64,000 nucleotides of DNA, taken from the NCBI GenBank assembly GCA_020831805.1, contig JAFIFX010000004.1, positions 184,767 through 248,766 of the forward strand. The letters are read 5' to 3'. The translations under genes were made by a program, and so were the position numbers. The notes beneath the pieces are model-generated. The model was given only the letters and a program-made list of their open reading frames with translations. It was not told the DNA's origin and did not search any database. Position 1 is the stretch's first letter. Each line of letters begins with the position of its first letter. Source of the DNA: Planctomycetota bacterium (GTDB lineage: Bacteria > Planctomycetota > Phycisphaerae > Phycisphaerales > UBA1924). Positions 8,127-18,300 of the stretch are shown piece after piece.

Positions 8127-9356
8127 ATGCGAGTCCTGCATTACAAACCCACGATGCGGGCCGAGGAGGGGGGGGTCGTCAAGGCCGTGTTCGACCTGTG
8201 CGTGCTGACCGCGTCGCCCGACCTTGATGTCGGGTTGGCGACCTACGACACGGACCTGGTCCGCGAGAACCTCCCCCCCGACGCCGCCGAGCGGATCGCC
8301 CTGCACCGGGTCGAGCTGCCGCACGCGTCCACGCGCCTGCTGCACCGCGCCGATGTCCGCGCGCTGCGCGAGATCATCCGCTCGTACGACCTGCTCCACC
8401 TTCACACGATGTGGACCCCGTCGAACCCGCAGGTTATCCGGATCTGCCGCGAGCTGGGCAAGCCGTATGTCCTGACGGTCCACGGCATGCTCGACGACTG
8501 GTGCATGGCGCAGCGCCGGCTCAAGAAGCTGGCGTATCTGCGGACATGGGGACGCCGCCTGCTGCGCGACGCCGCCCGCGTGCACTGCACCGCGCAGGCC
8601 GAGACCGACCAGGCCGCGGCCTGGCTCGACCGCGCCGGGTTCGACCGGGGCATGACGCGAACGATCCCGCTGCCGCTGGACCTGTCGCTCTACCGTGACC
8701 CGCCCGGGCCGGGGCAGGCCTGGGTGGCCCACCCCTCGATCGATCGCGCGCGGCCCGCGGTCTTGTTCCTCTCGCGCCTGCACGAGAAGAAGGGCATCGA
8801 CCGGCTGATCCGCGCCTCGGCCCTGCTGCACCGGCGCGGCGTGGAGCACCAGTTCCTGATCGCGGGCACGGGGGATCCGCGCTACACCGATTCGCTGCGC
8901 CGGCTCGTGCGCGATGAGGGCATCGGGGAGCACACCCGCTTCCTCGGCTTCGTTGCCGGGCGCACCAAGGTCTCTCTCTTCCAGGCGTCCGCCCTGCTGG
9001 CCCTGCCCACCAGCCAGGAGAACTTTGGCTTCGTGTTCTTCGAGGCCCTGGCGGCGGGCACGCCCGTCGTCACCACCCGGGGCGCGGACACATGGCCCGA
9101 GCTGATCGAGTCCGGCGCGGGCATCCTCGCGGACAACACGCCCGAGGCCTTCACCGACGCGATCGCCGAAGCCCTGGCCGACCCCGACACGCTCCGCAAA
9201 CGGGGGGCGGACGGACGCGCCTGGGCCCTGGACCACTGCGACCGCGCCCGCACGGCCGCCGCGTACCGCGCCATGTACGCCGGGTGCCTCGGCGAGCCGG
9301 CCCGGGACGACCGCGCGGGCCGGATCCGCCGGGTCGCCGCGGAGCCCGGCCCGTGA
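8127..9356 (+). CDS. Glycosyltransferase family 4, copy B of a tandem pair
   Basis: A 409-residue GT-B glycosyltransferase, sister of the preceding gene. Shared blocks are GMLDDWCMAQRRLKKLAYL near residues 121-139, VLFLSRLHEKKGIDRLI near 215 and LPTSQENFGFVFFEALAAG near 293-311, while the N-terminal acceptor domain differs more. I chose the ATG before RVLHYK because it aligns with the start of the sister protein. It is separated from copy A by 54 bases rather than overlapping. Its stop overlaps the GTG of the sulfotransferase. The pair probably adds two similar sugars, or the same sugar to different acceptors. Confidence 0.88.
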   Translation: MRVLHYKPTMRAEEGGVVKAVFDLCVLTASPDLDVGLATYDTDLVRENLPPDAAERIALHRVELPHASTRLLHRADVRALREIIRSYDLLHLHTMWTPSNPQVIRICRELGKPYVLTVHGMLDDWCMAQRRLKKLAYLRTWGRRLLRDAARVHCTAQAETDQAAAWLDRAGFDRGMTRTIPLPLDLSLYRDPPGPGQAWVAHPSIDRARPAVLFLSRLHEKKGIDRLIRASALLHRRGVEHQFLIAGTGDPRYTDSLRRLVRDEGIGEHTRFLGFVAGRTKVSLFQASALLALPTSQENFGFVFFEALAAGTPVVTTRGADTWPELIESGAGILADNTPEAFTDAIAEALADPDTLRKRGADGRAWALDHCDRARTAAAYRAMYAGCLGEPARDDRAGRIRRVAAEPGP

Positions 9357-10240
9357 GCCGCGCCGCGTTGATCCTGCGCTCGGCATCGAACCGCGCCACG
9401 CGCCGGATCGCCATCCGCTGGGGCGAGCAGCTGGACATGTACCCCGTGGTTGGGTTCCCAAAGTCTGGCGGCACCTGGCTCTGCCGCATGCTCGCCGACG
9501 CCCTGCGCCTGCCCTTCGCCCAGGTCCCGCTCCTGCCGGTGGCGATGCCCAGCGTCCTCCACGGCCACTGGCGCTACCACCCCCGCCTGCGCAATGTCAC
9601 CTGCACCGTCCGCGACGGCCGGGACACGATGGTGTCGTTCTACTTTTATTGCAAGCTGCACTACGAGCACGGCCCGCCGCCGAGGATCCGGCGGATGTTC
9701 GAGCATCTGTACGGCAGCCGAGCAGATCTCAACGACGCCAGGGCCAACCTGCCCGGGTTCATCGAGGCGATCTTCAAGAACCCGATCGGAACGAGACTGA
9801 CCTGGCCGCAGTACTGCCGCGAGTGGCACGACCGCCCGGGCGTGTCCATTGTGCGGTACGAGCAACTGCTCTCTGACACCGAGGCGCAGCTCGCGCGCGT
9901 GACCGCGAGCCTCGGCCGGGAAACGGACGCCTGGCGCCTGGCCTGGGCCGCGGAGGGTAACTCGATGCGTCGCACAACCGGGCGCCGTCACGGGCAAGAG
10001 GACCGCGGTTCGGTGGTCCGCAAGGGGATCGCCGGCGACTGGCGAGCACACTTCTCCGACGAGTCCTGCGCCCTGTTCGCGGACCTGGCCGGCGACACCC
10101 TCGTTGAACTGGGCTACGAGCAGTCCCGGGATTGGCGCAACTGGGCCGTGTACCCAATGGAATCGCACGCCGTTCGGACCGATGAAACCGATTCGGAGCT
10201 ACCCTCGTTTGGGGTGTCCGCGTCCGGGGGCCCAGACTAG
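9353..10240 (+). CDS. Sulfotransferase domain protein, copy A
   Basis: A 295-residue cytosolic-type sulfotransferase using PAPS to sulfate a hydroxyl, here probably of the polysaccharide. The 5'-phosphosulfate loop is FPKSGGTWL at residues 35-43, the 3'-phosphate contact is RDGRDTMVSFYF near 87-98, and the C-terminal RKGIAGDW motif closes the PAPS site. The start is GTG in a GTGA overlap with the GT4 gene. The next gene is a homologue. The last 25 residues extend past the domain without recognisable motif. Confidence 0.87.
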   Translation: MSRAALILRSASNRATRRIAIRWGEQLDMYPVVGFPKSGGTWLCRMLADALRLPFAQVPLLPVAMPSVLHGHWRYHPRLRNVTCTVRDGRDTMVSFYFYCKLHYEHGPPPRIRRMFEHLYGSRADLNDARANLPGFIEAIFKNPIGTRLTWPQYCREWHDRPGVSIVRYEQLLSDTEAQLARVTASLGRETDAWRLAWAAEGNSMRRTTGRRHGQEDRGSVVRKGIAGDWRAHFSDESCALFADLAGDTLVELGYEQSRDWRNWAVYPMESHAVRTDETDSELPSFGVSASGGPD

Positions 10241-10259
10241 CCGCATCGTCCGAATCTAT

Positions 10260-11105
10260 ATGAACACTCAACTCCAGCTCCGTCGCCTGTCCAACCGCCT
10301 GACGCGTAGCATCTGCACGCGATGGGGCGAGAGCCTCGGCATGTTCCCTGTGCTGGAGTATCCCAAGTGCGGCGGGACCTGGCTGTGCAAGATGCTCGCC
10401 GACGCGCTGCGCATCCCATTCGCCCAGTACTCCTGCATGCCGATCGCCATGCCGGCGGTCGTCCACGGACACTGGACCTACCACCAGCGCCTGCGCAACG
10501 TGGTGTTTCTCAACCGCGACGGCCGGGATGTGATCGTTTCCTATTATTTCCATTGCTGCCGACGCTACGGGAACCAGACGACCTCGGCCGGCGTTCGCAA
10601 GATGATCCACCGGCTCTACGGCACCAACCCGGATCTGGACGCCCACTGCGAGAACCTGCCCCGTTTCATCGAGGAAATGTACCGCAACCCATCCGGCGCG
10701 CCCATGAACTGGCGGGACTACAACCTCAGTTGGCACGAGAAGCCGGGCGTGGTGTATACGAGGTACGAGGATCTCCGCGCGGATTGCGTCGCCGAGCTCG
10801 ACCGGATCGTCAGGGCCCTGGGCCGCGAATCGGCCCCATGGAACACCGAGCGTGCCGTCGACGGGCACTCCATGCAGCGGCTGACCGGGCGTGCACCCGG
10901 TCAGGAGGACCGCGACTCGTTCATCCGCAAGGGCGTCGTGGGCGACTGGGTCAACTCGTTCAACGAGGAATCCATGCAGATCTTCGCCGACCTGGCCGGC
11001 GATGCTCTGGTCAGCCTGGGATACGAGTCATCCAGCGACTGGCGGACATGGGGTGCGACGACGCCGCCCGGGTCGAGCCATGATGGCACAAAGGCCTCGG
11101 CCTGA
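10260..11105 (+). CDS. Sulfotransferase domain protein, copy B
   Basis: A 281-residue sulfotransferase homologous to the preceding gene along its full length: the 5'-phosphosulfate loop YPKCGGTWLCKMLADALRIP near residue 35, RDGRDVIVSYYF in the 3'-phosphate position, and RKGVVGDW near the end. A Cys replaces Ser in the PSB loop. The ATG lies 19 bases after the stop of copy A, so both should be on one transcript. It is the last rightward gene here; the convergent polymerase-like gene ends 12 bases away and I see no intrinsic terminator between them. Confidence 0.87.
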   Translation: MNTQLQLRRLSNRLTRSICTRWGESLGMFPVLEYPKCGGTWLCKMLADALRIPFAQYSCMPIAMPAVVHGHWTYHQRLRNVVFLNRDGRDVIVSYYFHCCRRYGNQTTSAGVRKMIHRLYGTNPDLDAHCENLPRFIEEMYRNPSGAPMNWRDYNLSWHEKPGVVYTRYEDLRADCVAELDRIVRALGRESAPWNTERAVDGHSMQRLTGRAPGQEDRDSFIRKGVVGDWVNSFNEESMQIFADLAGDALVSLGYESSSDWRTWGATTPPGSSHDGTKASA

Positions 11106-11117
11106 ATCCATCGGCCC

Positions 11118-12476
11118 CTACGCGTAGGCGGGTTCGCCCACTTGCCCGCCGGGCTCGTCGAGGGCCCAATCAGCCTCTTCCGCGTCATCGAGGTACTCCG
11201 CCTGCGGCACGCCCTGGGTGGCGAAGCGGGCCATCGACGCGGCGATCCCGGCATAGATCATGAAGAAGCACAACGCGGGCGACACGCGGGAGATCATGTA
11301 GCCCTCCAGCACCGCGCCGGCGAAGTACATGGCGAACACGCCAAGGGACAGATCAAGAATCCGCCGGTGCGCCAGCGGGAGCCTCGAACGCTGGCGCACC
11401 CGCTTGATGAACTCAACCCCCCCCACGATCGTCATCAGGATCGCCAGCACAAGCATGCCGATCCCGAACGCGGCGAATCCGTACAGCCAGCTGTTCTCGC
11501 TGGTCTCGGCGTCGGCGATGCCCGCGCCGAGCATCGGGTTGTCCATTCCAACGCGGATTAGCGTCGCCCACGCGTGGCTGCGGGTGTCGTCCGTGCTGGC
11601 CAGACGCTCGAGCCCGACACGGCTGCCGGTCAGGGACAACACCGCCTTGAACGCGTAGTACGCGACGGCCAGGATGACGGGCAGGAAGAGGATCGCCTTG
11701 CCCATCCGCGTGTACAGCACCGCGGCGAAGCCGATCGCGGCCATGCCGAGGCCCGTCCGCGAGCCGGTCCACGCCAGCATCAGCAGCACGGCGCCGAGCG
11801 TCACGATGTAGAAGGGTCGCAGCACGACCCACCTGTCGTTGAGGGTCAGCCACAGCAGGGTGACCGCCATGAACGAGAGCAGCGCCCCGGCGTGCTGCGG
11901 GTTGCTCATCAGGCCGACGAAACGCGACTCGTTGCCGGTGGTCAGGTAGCCCGAGTTGGCGAAGAACTGCACCACGCACATGAAGACCCACACCATCGAC
12001 ATCAGGGCCATCATCCGGAGCACGGACCGGACCTGCTCGGGGGTGTCCATCGTCAACGCGGCGGCGAACAGCAGCGGGAGCAGTGTGACCGTGGCGAACA
12101 CGATCGATTCAGCACCCTGGGCCACCCCGTCGTGGTAGGTCCGCAACAGGGCGGCGTAATAGCCCATCACCACCAGCATGACCGCGGTGGGTGACACCCG
12201 CTTGCCCGAAAGCCGTCGCAACTGCAGGAGAAGCACGACGGTCGCCGCGATCCCGGCGGCGAAGAAGATCATCGAACGACGCGACTGGATCGGCAACCAG
12301 ACCGTGTACAGCAGACGCCCGCTCCAGTCCACCGGCAGCGACATCGCTGACACGACGAACATGACCCAAATCGGCACCAGAATCCCCCACCGCTTCGTCA
12401 GGCCCATCGCATAAAGGGCCGTCCAGATCAGGCCGATCAGACCGAGAAAGGCCATCGCCGGTGCCGTCAGACTCAT
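11118..12476 (-). CDS. O-antigen polymerase/ligase-like membrane protein (Wzy/WaaL superfamily)
   Basis: A 452-residue integral membrane protein with about ten to twelve hydrophobic segments. A large central extracytoplasmic region with SNPQHAGALL and WTGSRTGLGMAA resembles the Wzy_C signature of O-antigen ligases and polymerases; the latter holds the conserved R of SRTG. It would polymerise repeat units or ligate chains in the periplasm. A good ribosome site, AGGAGAG, lies 8 bases before the ATG. It is transcribed towards the sulfotransferases and away from the flippase, with a 174-base intergenic region. Confidence 0.82.
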   Translation of the reverse strand: MSLTAPAMAFLGLIGLIWTALYAMGLTKRWGILVPIWVMFVVSAMSLPVDWSGRLLYTVWLPIQSRRSMIFFAAGIAATVVLLLQLRRLSGKRVSPTAVMLVVMGYYAALLRTYHDGVAQGAESIVFATVTLLPLLFAAALTMDTPEQVRSVLRMMALMSMVWVFMCVVQFFANSGYLTTGNESRFVGLMSNPQHAGALLSFMAVTLLWLTLNDRWVVLRPFYIVTLGAVLLMLAWTGSRTGLGMAAIGFAAVLYTRMGKAILFLPVILAVAYYAFKAVLSLTGSRVGLERLASTDDTRSHAWATLIRVGMDNPMLGAGIADAETSENSWLYGFAAFGIGMLVLAILMTIVGGVEFIKRVRQRSRLPLAHRRILDLSLGVFAMYFAGAVLEGYMISRVSPALCFFMIYAGIAASMARFATQGVPQAEYLDDAEEADWALDEPGGQVGEPAYA

Positions 12477-12650
12477 CGCAGGGACTCTCCTAGGATCAAC
12501 GCTAGCACCCCTCTATCGGTTCCGACGACACTCCGGTTCGCCCGTTTCGGCCATACGGCCCCAGTCCGACGCAGATCAGCGGTTTCTGAACACTGAAACG
12601 CCCGATCCTTCCACGCACAGAGCACGCCCAGCAGAGAAAACCGACGCGGG

Positions 12651-14312
12651 ATGACCCGGATCGTCTGCAACTACGCCCGCCTCTTCTCCACCCTGCTGAT
12701 CGGCATCGCGGTGGTTCCCCTGACCATCGCCTGGCTCGGCGACGACGCGTTCGGTCTGATCGCGTTTCTCGGGGCCAACATCGGCCTGGCCGCGATCTTC
12801 CGCCAGATCATCCAGCAATCCTTGGTCCGAGAACTCGCCTCAGCCTACCACGCTGGCGATGCGGGGATGGCGCGTCTCTACCCGGCGATCTGCCGCATCT
12901 CGGTCCTTGCCGCGTTGCTCAGCTCGGCCGCCTTCGGCATCGTCGCGCTGGCTCTGCCGCTGTTCAACATGCCTGACGAGTTCCGCGCCGCGGCGTTCTG
13001 GTTCGTCATCGCCCAGGGTGCACAGAGTGCCCTGATGATCTTCCTCGCACCCGTCCTCAACATGTATCTGGTGTCGGAACGCTTCATCGGCTACAGCATC
13101 TGGTATGTCGGCGTCCGAGCAACCAACATCATCTCGGTCGTCGTGCTCGGCTATGTGATCACCATCCATGACCCGCCCACCGGCCTGCTGCTCCACGGCA
13201 TCCTCTGGTCCGCGCTCTCCGTGCTCGGCTTCATCGTCGCCGCCGTCCGGATGGTCCGGCTGGATCCCCGGCTCAAGCCCACGCTGCGCCGGCCCGAGCC
13301 CGGGGCCGTCCGCGAGGTGATGGGCACCTTCTCCTGGAACTCCGGCGTGCAGATCGCCATGAACCTGCACGAGCAGATCCCCCAGTTCCTGCTCAACCTC
13401 TTCCTGGGCACCATCGCCAACGCCGCCTGGGGCATCGGTTTCCGCCTGGTGGCCTACATCCGCATGGTCACCACCGGCATGCAGTTCGGTTCCGACGCCG
13501 TCAGCGCCCGCCTGGCCTCCGACCCTGACGCGGACCTCGCCCGCAGCCGGCTCCAGCGGCTCGTGGGCCAGCAGACCCGCCTGACGGGCCTGGTCTCGCT
13601 GCCGGCGGGGGCGTTCGTGCTGATCTACTGCTTCCCCGTGCTGCACCTCTGGGTCGGCCCGAGGCTGGAGGACTACGACGGGACGATGGGCATGGGCGTG
13701 GTGATGGCGCGGATCCTCTCGCTCGCACTGGCTGCCCGGGCCGTGTCGGACACCTGGATCCTGGTGCTGTACGGCGCCGGCTTTGTCCGCCGGTACGCCC
13801 TGCTGATCATGGCCGGCGGCCTGATCGCGCCGGCCACCGCCATCACCCTGCTGCTCACCCTGCCCGACGAGTGGCGCTACATCGGCCCGGCGGTCGGCTA
13901 CGGCGTGGCGTTCATCGGGCTGCACCTGCTCGGCGTGCCCGTGATCGCCGCCCGCTGCCTGCACCTGAGCACGATGGGGCTGATCGGCTCGCTCGGGCGT
14001 CCGTTGCTGGCCACGGGCATCGCCGCCGCGGCGGGGCTCGGCGTGCTGGCGTATGCCGGGCGTATCGGCGATCTGTCCCTGACCGCCATGCCCAACCGTG
14101 CCGCGGGCGACGCCATCGAGCCGTTCTGGATGCTCGCCTCGATCGCGGCGTTCGGCGCGGTCTACGCCCCGCTCGCCATCGCGCTGGTCCTCGGCCCGCA
14201 GGACCGCCAGCGGCTGATGGGGGTGATCCGCGGGCGTCTGCTGCGGCGTGACCGCACGGACCGGACCCCGATCGCCGACCACGAACCGGATCAGCCCCCG
14301 CCCGCACCCTGA
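12651..14312 (+). CDS. Polysaccharide flippase (Wzx/MVF-type)
   Basis: A 553-residue membrane protein with about 12-14 hydrophobic segments over residues 10-525, followed by a hydrophilic tail rich in Arg, Asp and Pro. The composition and helix pattern (NYARLFSTLLIGIAVVPLTI at the start, then long paired helices) match MOP-superfamily lipid-linked oligosaccharide flippases. It would move undecaprenyl-linked repeat units across the inner membrane, pairing with the divergent polymerase-like gene. The 3' end overlaps the convergent EEP gene by 22 bases. Confidence 0.8.
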   Translation: MTRIVCNYARLFSTLLIGIAVVPLTIAWLGDDAFGLIAFLGANIGLAAIFRQIIQQSLVRELASAYHAGDAGMARLYPAICRISVLAALLSSAAFGIVALALPLFNMPDEFRAAAFWFVIAQGAQSALMIFLAPVLNMYLVSERFIGYSIWYVGVRATNIISVVVLGYVITIHDPPTGLLLHGILWSALSVLGFIVAAVRMVRLDPRLKPTLRRPEPGAVREVMGTFSWNSGVQIAMNLHEQIPQFLLNLFLGTIANAAWGIGFRLVAYIRMVTTGMQFGSDAVSARLASDPDADLARSRLQRLVGQQTRLTGLVSLPAGAFVLIYCFPVLHLWVGPRLEDYDGTMGMGVVMARILSLALAARAVSDTWILVLYGAGFVRRYALLIMAGGLIAPATAITLLLTLPDEWRYIGPAVGYGVAFIGLHLLGVPVIAARCLHLSTMGLIGSLGRPLLATGIAAAAGLGVLAYAGRIGDLSLTAMPNRAAGDAIEPFWMLASIAAFGAVYAPLAIALVLGPQDRQRLMGVIRGRLLRRDRTDRTPIADHEPDQPPPAP

Positions 14313-15298
14313 CCAGAGCCCCGGACGCGGATCTCCGACACGATCACCCGGTGGTTCGAGCCCAGCGGCTCCACCGACGACCACGCGACCAGATCCGCCC
14401 CCGCGTGCCAGATGTCGTCGATCTGCACCCTGGCCGGCCCGGTCCACTGCGCGTCGTAGGTCCCCCACCCGCCGGTCCAGGGCTTGCCGGCGCGCAGGCC
14501 CGCCCGGCGCGCCGCCCGCGCCCGCCACGCGGCCGGGCCCGCGTTCAGATCCACCCCCACCGCCAGTGGCAAGCCCCGCTCGGCCCGCTCCCGGGCCAGC
14601 GCGTCGGCCGTCCGGCCCCAGATCTCGTTGCCGATCCGCCAGCGCCACAGCGTCCGCGGCGACTGCGGGTGGGCCGCCGCGACCAGCACGGCGCCGGACG
14701 GCGCCTCGATCCGCGTCAGCAGGATGTCCCGCTCCGCGTGCGCCACACCCGCGACCTCCAGCCGCTCGATCGGCCACGGCGAGAGCACGAAGCACGGCGA
14801 GGCGAAGCCGTCGGCCCACTCGCGGTGCGCCCAGCCCCACCCGCGATCGTCGAGCAGCCCCCGACGCCGGATCCCCCGGTTCAGCTCCGGCGGCACCTCG
14901 ATCACCACCACCGCGTCCGCGTGCCAGCCGAGCACCCGCTCGAGTTCCTCCCCCCAGACGGGGTTGTTCGGATCGATGTTCATGCTCACCACGCGGACCA
15001 GGCCGGGGCCCGGCGGCGAGGTCAGGTCGACACCCGGCAGGGCCGGCGCCCGCCCGGCCGCGAGGGGCCATACGCCGATCAGCAGCCCCGCGCCCGCGAG
15101 TGCCGCCGGTCCGAAACGCCGGCACAGCATCAGCACCACGGCGCACACGACCGTCCCGAGCAGCACCCACGCCTGGAACGACGCGAGCACGTCCAGCGGG
15201 TAGGACCACCCCGACGCGACCCACGCGCCCGACCAGACCACACAGGCCGCGCCGATCACCCACGCGGTGCGCGGCCCGATCAGACGCGGCATGTTCAT
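14291..15298 (-). CDS. Endonuclease/exonuclease/phosphatase (EEP) family membrane protein
   Basis: About 335 residues. Two or three N-terminal hydrophobic helices (residues 12-85) precede an EEP-fold domain with VRVVSMNIDPNNP (metal/Asn motif), VVIEVPPEL (catalytic Glu), GVDLNA (Asp-Asn pair) and a terminal SNHRVIVSEI segment with the catalytic Asn-His. The metal-binding Glu and terminal H are in place, so hydrolase activity is plausible; family members cleave phosphodiesters or phosphomonoesters. The start may be this ATG or a GTG 12 bases earlier. Another EEP protein of similar layout is at 46.1 kb. Confidence 0.78.
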   Translation of the reverse strand: MNMPRLIGPRTAWVIGAACVVWSGAWVASGWSYPLDVLASFQAWVLLGTVVCAVVLMLCRRFGPAALAGAGLLIGVWPLAAGRAPALPGVDLTSPPGPGLVRVVSMNIDPNNPVWGEELERVLGWHADAVVVIEVPPELNRGIRRRGLLDDRGWGWAHREWADGFASPCFVLSPWPIERLEVAGVAHAERDILLTRIEAPSGAVLVAAAHPQSPRTLWRWRIGNEIWGRTADALARERAERGLPLAVGVDLNAGPAAWRARAARRAGLRAGKPWTGGWGTYDAQWTGPARVQIDDIWHAGADLVAWSSVEPLGSNHRVIVSEIRVRGSGQGAGGG

Positions 15299-15352
15299 CC
15301 GTTCGACCACGGTTCATCATTGCACTCGATTGCACGCGCCGCGCACGAAAAA

Positions 15353-15375
15353 GGGCGGGCCCGTAAGGCCCGCCC
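15353..15375 (-). terminator. Rho-independent terminator of the zinc metalloprotease gene
   Basis: A GGGCGGGCC/GGCCCGCCC stem with a 5-base loop. On the minus strand it is followed directly by a T-run (the + strand reads GAAAAA just to its left), 24 bases after the protease stop codon. Confidence 0.85.
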
Positions 15376-15398
15376 TCGGAGCATGAACAGGTGACGGA

Positions 15399-18300
15399 TC
15401 AGTCCTTCGCGGCCGGGGGCTCACTGAAGAACGGCATGAACATCATCCCGCCGCCGATCTGGTCGGCGTTGTAGATGTACGCGGCATCGAGCGCCTGGGC
15501 GATGCGGGTGCGGACCTCGCCGAAGTGGGCCGCGGTGTACGCGTCCAGGCGGGACGCGTCCTTCATCCGCGCTTCGATGCGGTCGTGGAGGTCGCGGAGC
15601 TGGGCGACCGCCAAGGTCTTGACCGGCATGGCCGACGCGTTCATGTTGGTGGTGCCCATCGACAGGTCGATCAGGCGGCCGACATGCTCACGCTGCAGGT
15701 TGCGACGGAACGAAGAGACCATCGGTTGGCGCTCGGTGTAGCGCCGGCTCGGGTCGCTGCCCAGCTCGCTCCACGCTTCGTCGCGGACCGAGTTCATCAC
15801 CTCGGCCAGGGTCAGGGCGTCCTCCTCGGCCGGGATGTACAGCTCGAGGTCGTAGACGCGCTGGAGCGTCTGCGGGTTCATGAGCATGGTCATCGCCGAC
15901 GCCTGGATACCCATGATCTGGTCATGGATGGGCAGGGTCGCGTCCTGCAGCGCCTCGCGGAAGCCGTAGCTGTCGAACCACTTGTCCACCGTGGTGTGAC
16001 GCAGCAGCTCGGGCGTGACGCCGAAGGCCTCGTCGCGGAACGCGTTCTCGATGACGAAGTTCAGGGCGCGGCGCTGCTTCTCGACATCCACCGGGTCGAT
16101 GGGCTTGCGGCCGCCCGGGTCGCCCTTCTTGTCACGGTAGACATAGGCCGAGCCGACCCAGTTGGCCGCCATCGACAGCATCTGCGTCTGGGTGCCCAGC
16201 GTGATGCGGTAGCCGCGCCGCGCCTTGGCCCAGGAATCGCCCTCCGACACGAACTTGTCCAGCAGGCCCTCGCGCATGCGGCGCACGAAGTCCATCTGGT
16301 TCTCGGCCCACACCAGCGGGTCGCGCCCGAGGTCGTAGCGCCGGGCCGTCGGGTCCGGGCCCCAGGTGTCCTCGTCCGTGGCGTACTGCAGCTCGGGGTC
16401 GGCCACGCGCTCCAGCGCCTTCTTCGGGTTCGGGCCGTAGCCGAACTCGATGGCCCAGAAGTCGTACGGGCCGATGTCGATCACCGAGTAGTCGCCCTGG
16501 ATCTCGCCGTAGCCGGGCATGCGGATGTTGATGCCGTTGTAGTCCATCACGCTGGTGGACCAGGGCCGCTTGCCCTTGAACTCCTCGGAGTTGATCTCCT
16601 CCAGGTCGTAGACGCTCGAGCCCTTGAAGTTGTGACGCAGGCCCAGGGTGTGGCCCACCTCGTGGGCGACCAGCTCGGCGAGCATCGGGCCCACGAACCA
16701 CTCCGGCACGCCGTCGATCAGATCGCCGTCGTCGCGCTTGGGACGCGGCTGGCGGGGCTGCTCGGGCTTGTCGCCGTTGGCCTCCGGCTCGGGCTCGGGC
16801 TCCGGCTCGGCCGGCTTGCCCTCGAGCATCGCCAGATACTCCGGCGGCACCATCGCGCGCAGCGCGGGGTTCTCGCGGAGCTGCTTGCGGATCATCTCCA
16901 GCGTCTCGGGGTCGAGCTGCGGCTCGTTGCTCCGGGTGTTGGAAGGCGTTGGAGCGCCGTCGTCGTCCAGGAACAGCTCGATCGCGGCCAGGTACATCTG
17001 CATGTTCGCCAGGTCCAGCGCCTTGCCCTGCGAGGCGCGGCACATCCCGGAAACCTGGCTCATCCGCAGCAGACCGCTGTACTCGTTGTCGCCGAGCAGT
17101 TTCGACGGATCGGCCGTGGCGATCGGGTGGCCGCCGAAGCGCGTCAACCCGCGGGCGCGACGCTGCATGAGGATTTCCTCGCGACGATCCGGCCCGACAA
17201 GACGCAGGCGCGGGTCCCAGCGCGGGTTCTGCTCCAGCCACGACAGCGTCTGCGGGCTCATGCCCTCGGTCGCCAGGTCGCCGAGCAGGTCCTCCCAGCG
17301 GTAGTTGAACACGCGCAGCCAGCCGTCGGTCAGCACGACGTCGGCGTCGAGGATCTCGCCGGTCATCGGGTTCACGCGGCTCGGCCCGATGGCCGTCGCC
17401 ACATCGTTGCTGATCCAGCGGATGAAGTTGTACCGCACATCCTCGGGCTGCTTCTCCATGTGGTTGCCCGTCGCGCGGTCCTGGTAGCGCACCTCGATCG
17501 CGCCGTCGATGCCGATCTCGCGGAACGCCTTGTTCCACATCTCGATGCCCTCGCGCACCCAGCGCCGGTAGCGGATCGGCACCGTGTGCTCGACATAGAA
17601 CACGATTGGCTGCTTCGGCGGGCTCAGACGCAGGTTGGGGTCGGCCTTCTCGAGGTGCCAGCGGTTGATGTACCGCTTGGTCGTCTCATCGCGAGAGAAC
17701 TTGCCCAGGTCGCGGTACGAGGTCGTGAAGTAGCCCACCCGAGGGTCCGCCTCGCGCGGGCGGTAGCCCGGCGTGCCGCGGATCAGGCTGATCGAGTAGT
17801 GGAACGACTTCATCAGGCCGCCGGCCACCGGGCCTTCCAGCTCGATCTCGATGTTCTGCGGGAACACCTTCAGGCTCTTGACCGTGGTCAGCTGCCGGTT
17901 CAGGCCCCGGGCCGAGTTGCCGAAGAAGGTCTGCATGTTGCCGACCAGCAGGTCGGTCAGGTTGATCACCGGCTGCCCGTTCGGCCCGGTCGAGATCACC
18001 GGCACATCCACCAGCACCCGGTCGGTGAACACCGTCTGGATCGAGTCGCGGCTCTCCTGGTCGCCGCTGGAGCGCACCTCGATCTGCGGCAGGATCAGGG
18101 CCATCCGGTCGTTGATCCGGCGCCACTGGGTGTACCGGTCGCCGCCCTGCAGGCCGGCGAAGATCTCGCCGCCCGAGACCGTCATGGCGAAGAAGTGGTT
18201 CTGGCGCTCCCAGCCGCGGGGCAGCTCGGCGATGAGCTGGTTGTTCTTCTCGTTGTGCCACACGCCGTAGAACGAGCCGTCCTGGCCGGTGATCTGCTTG

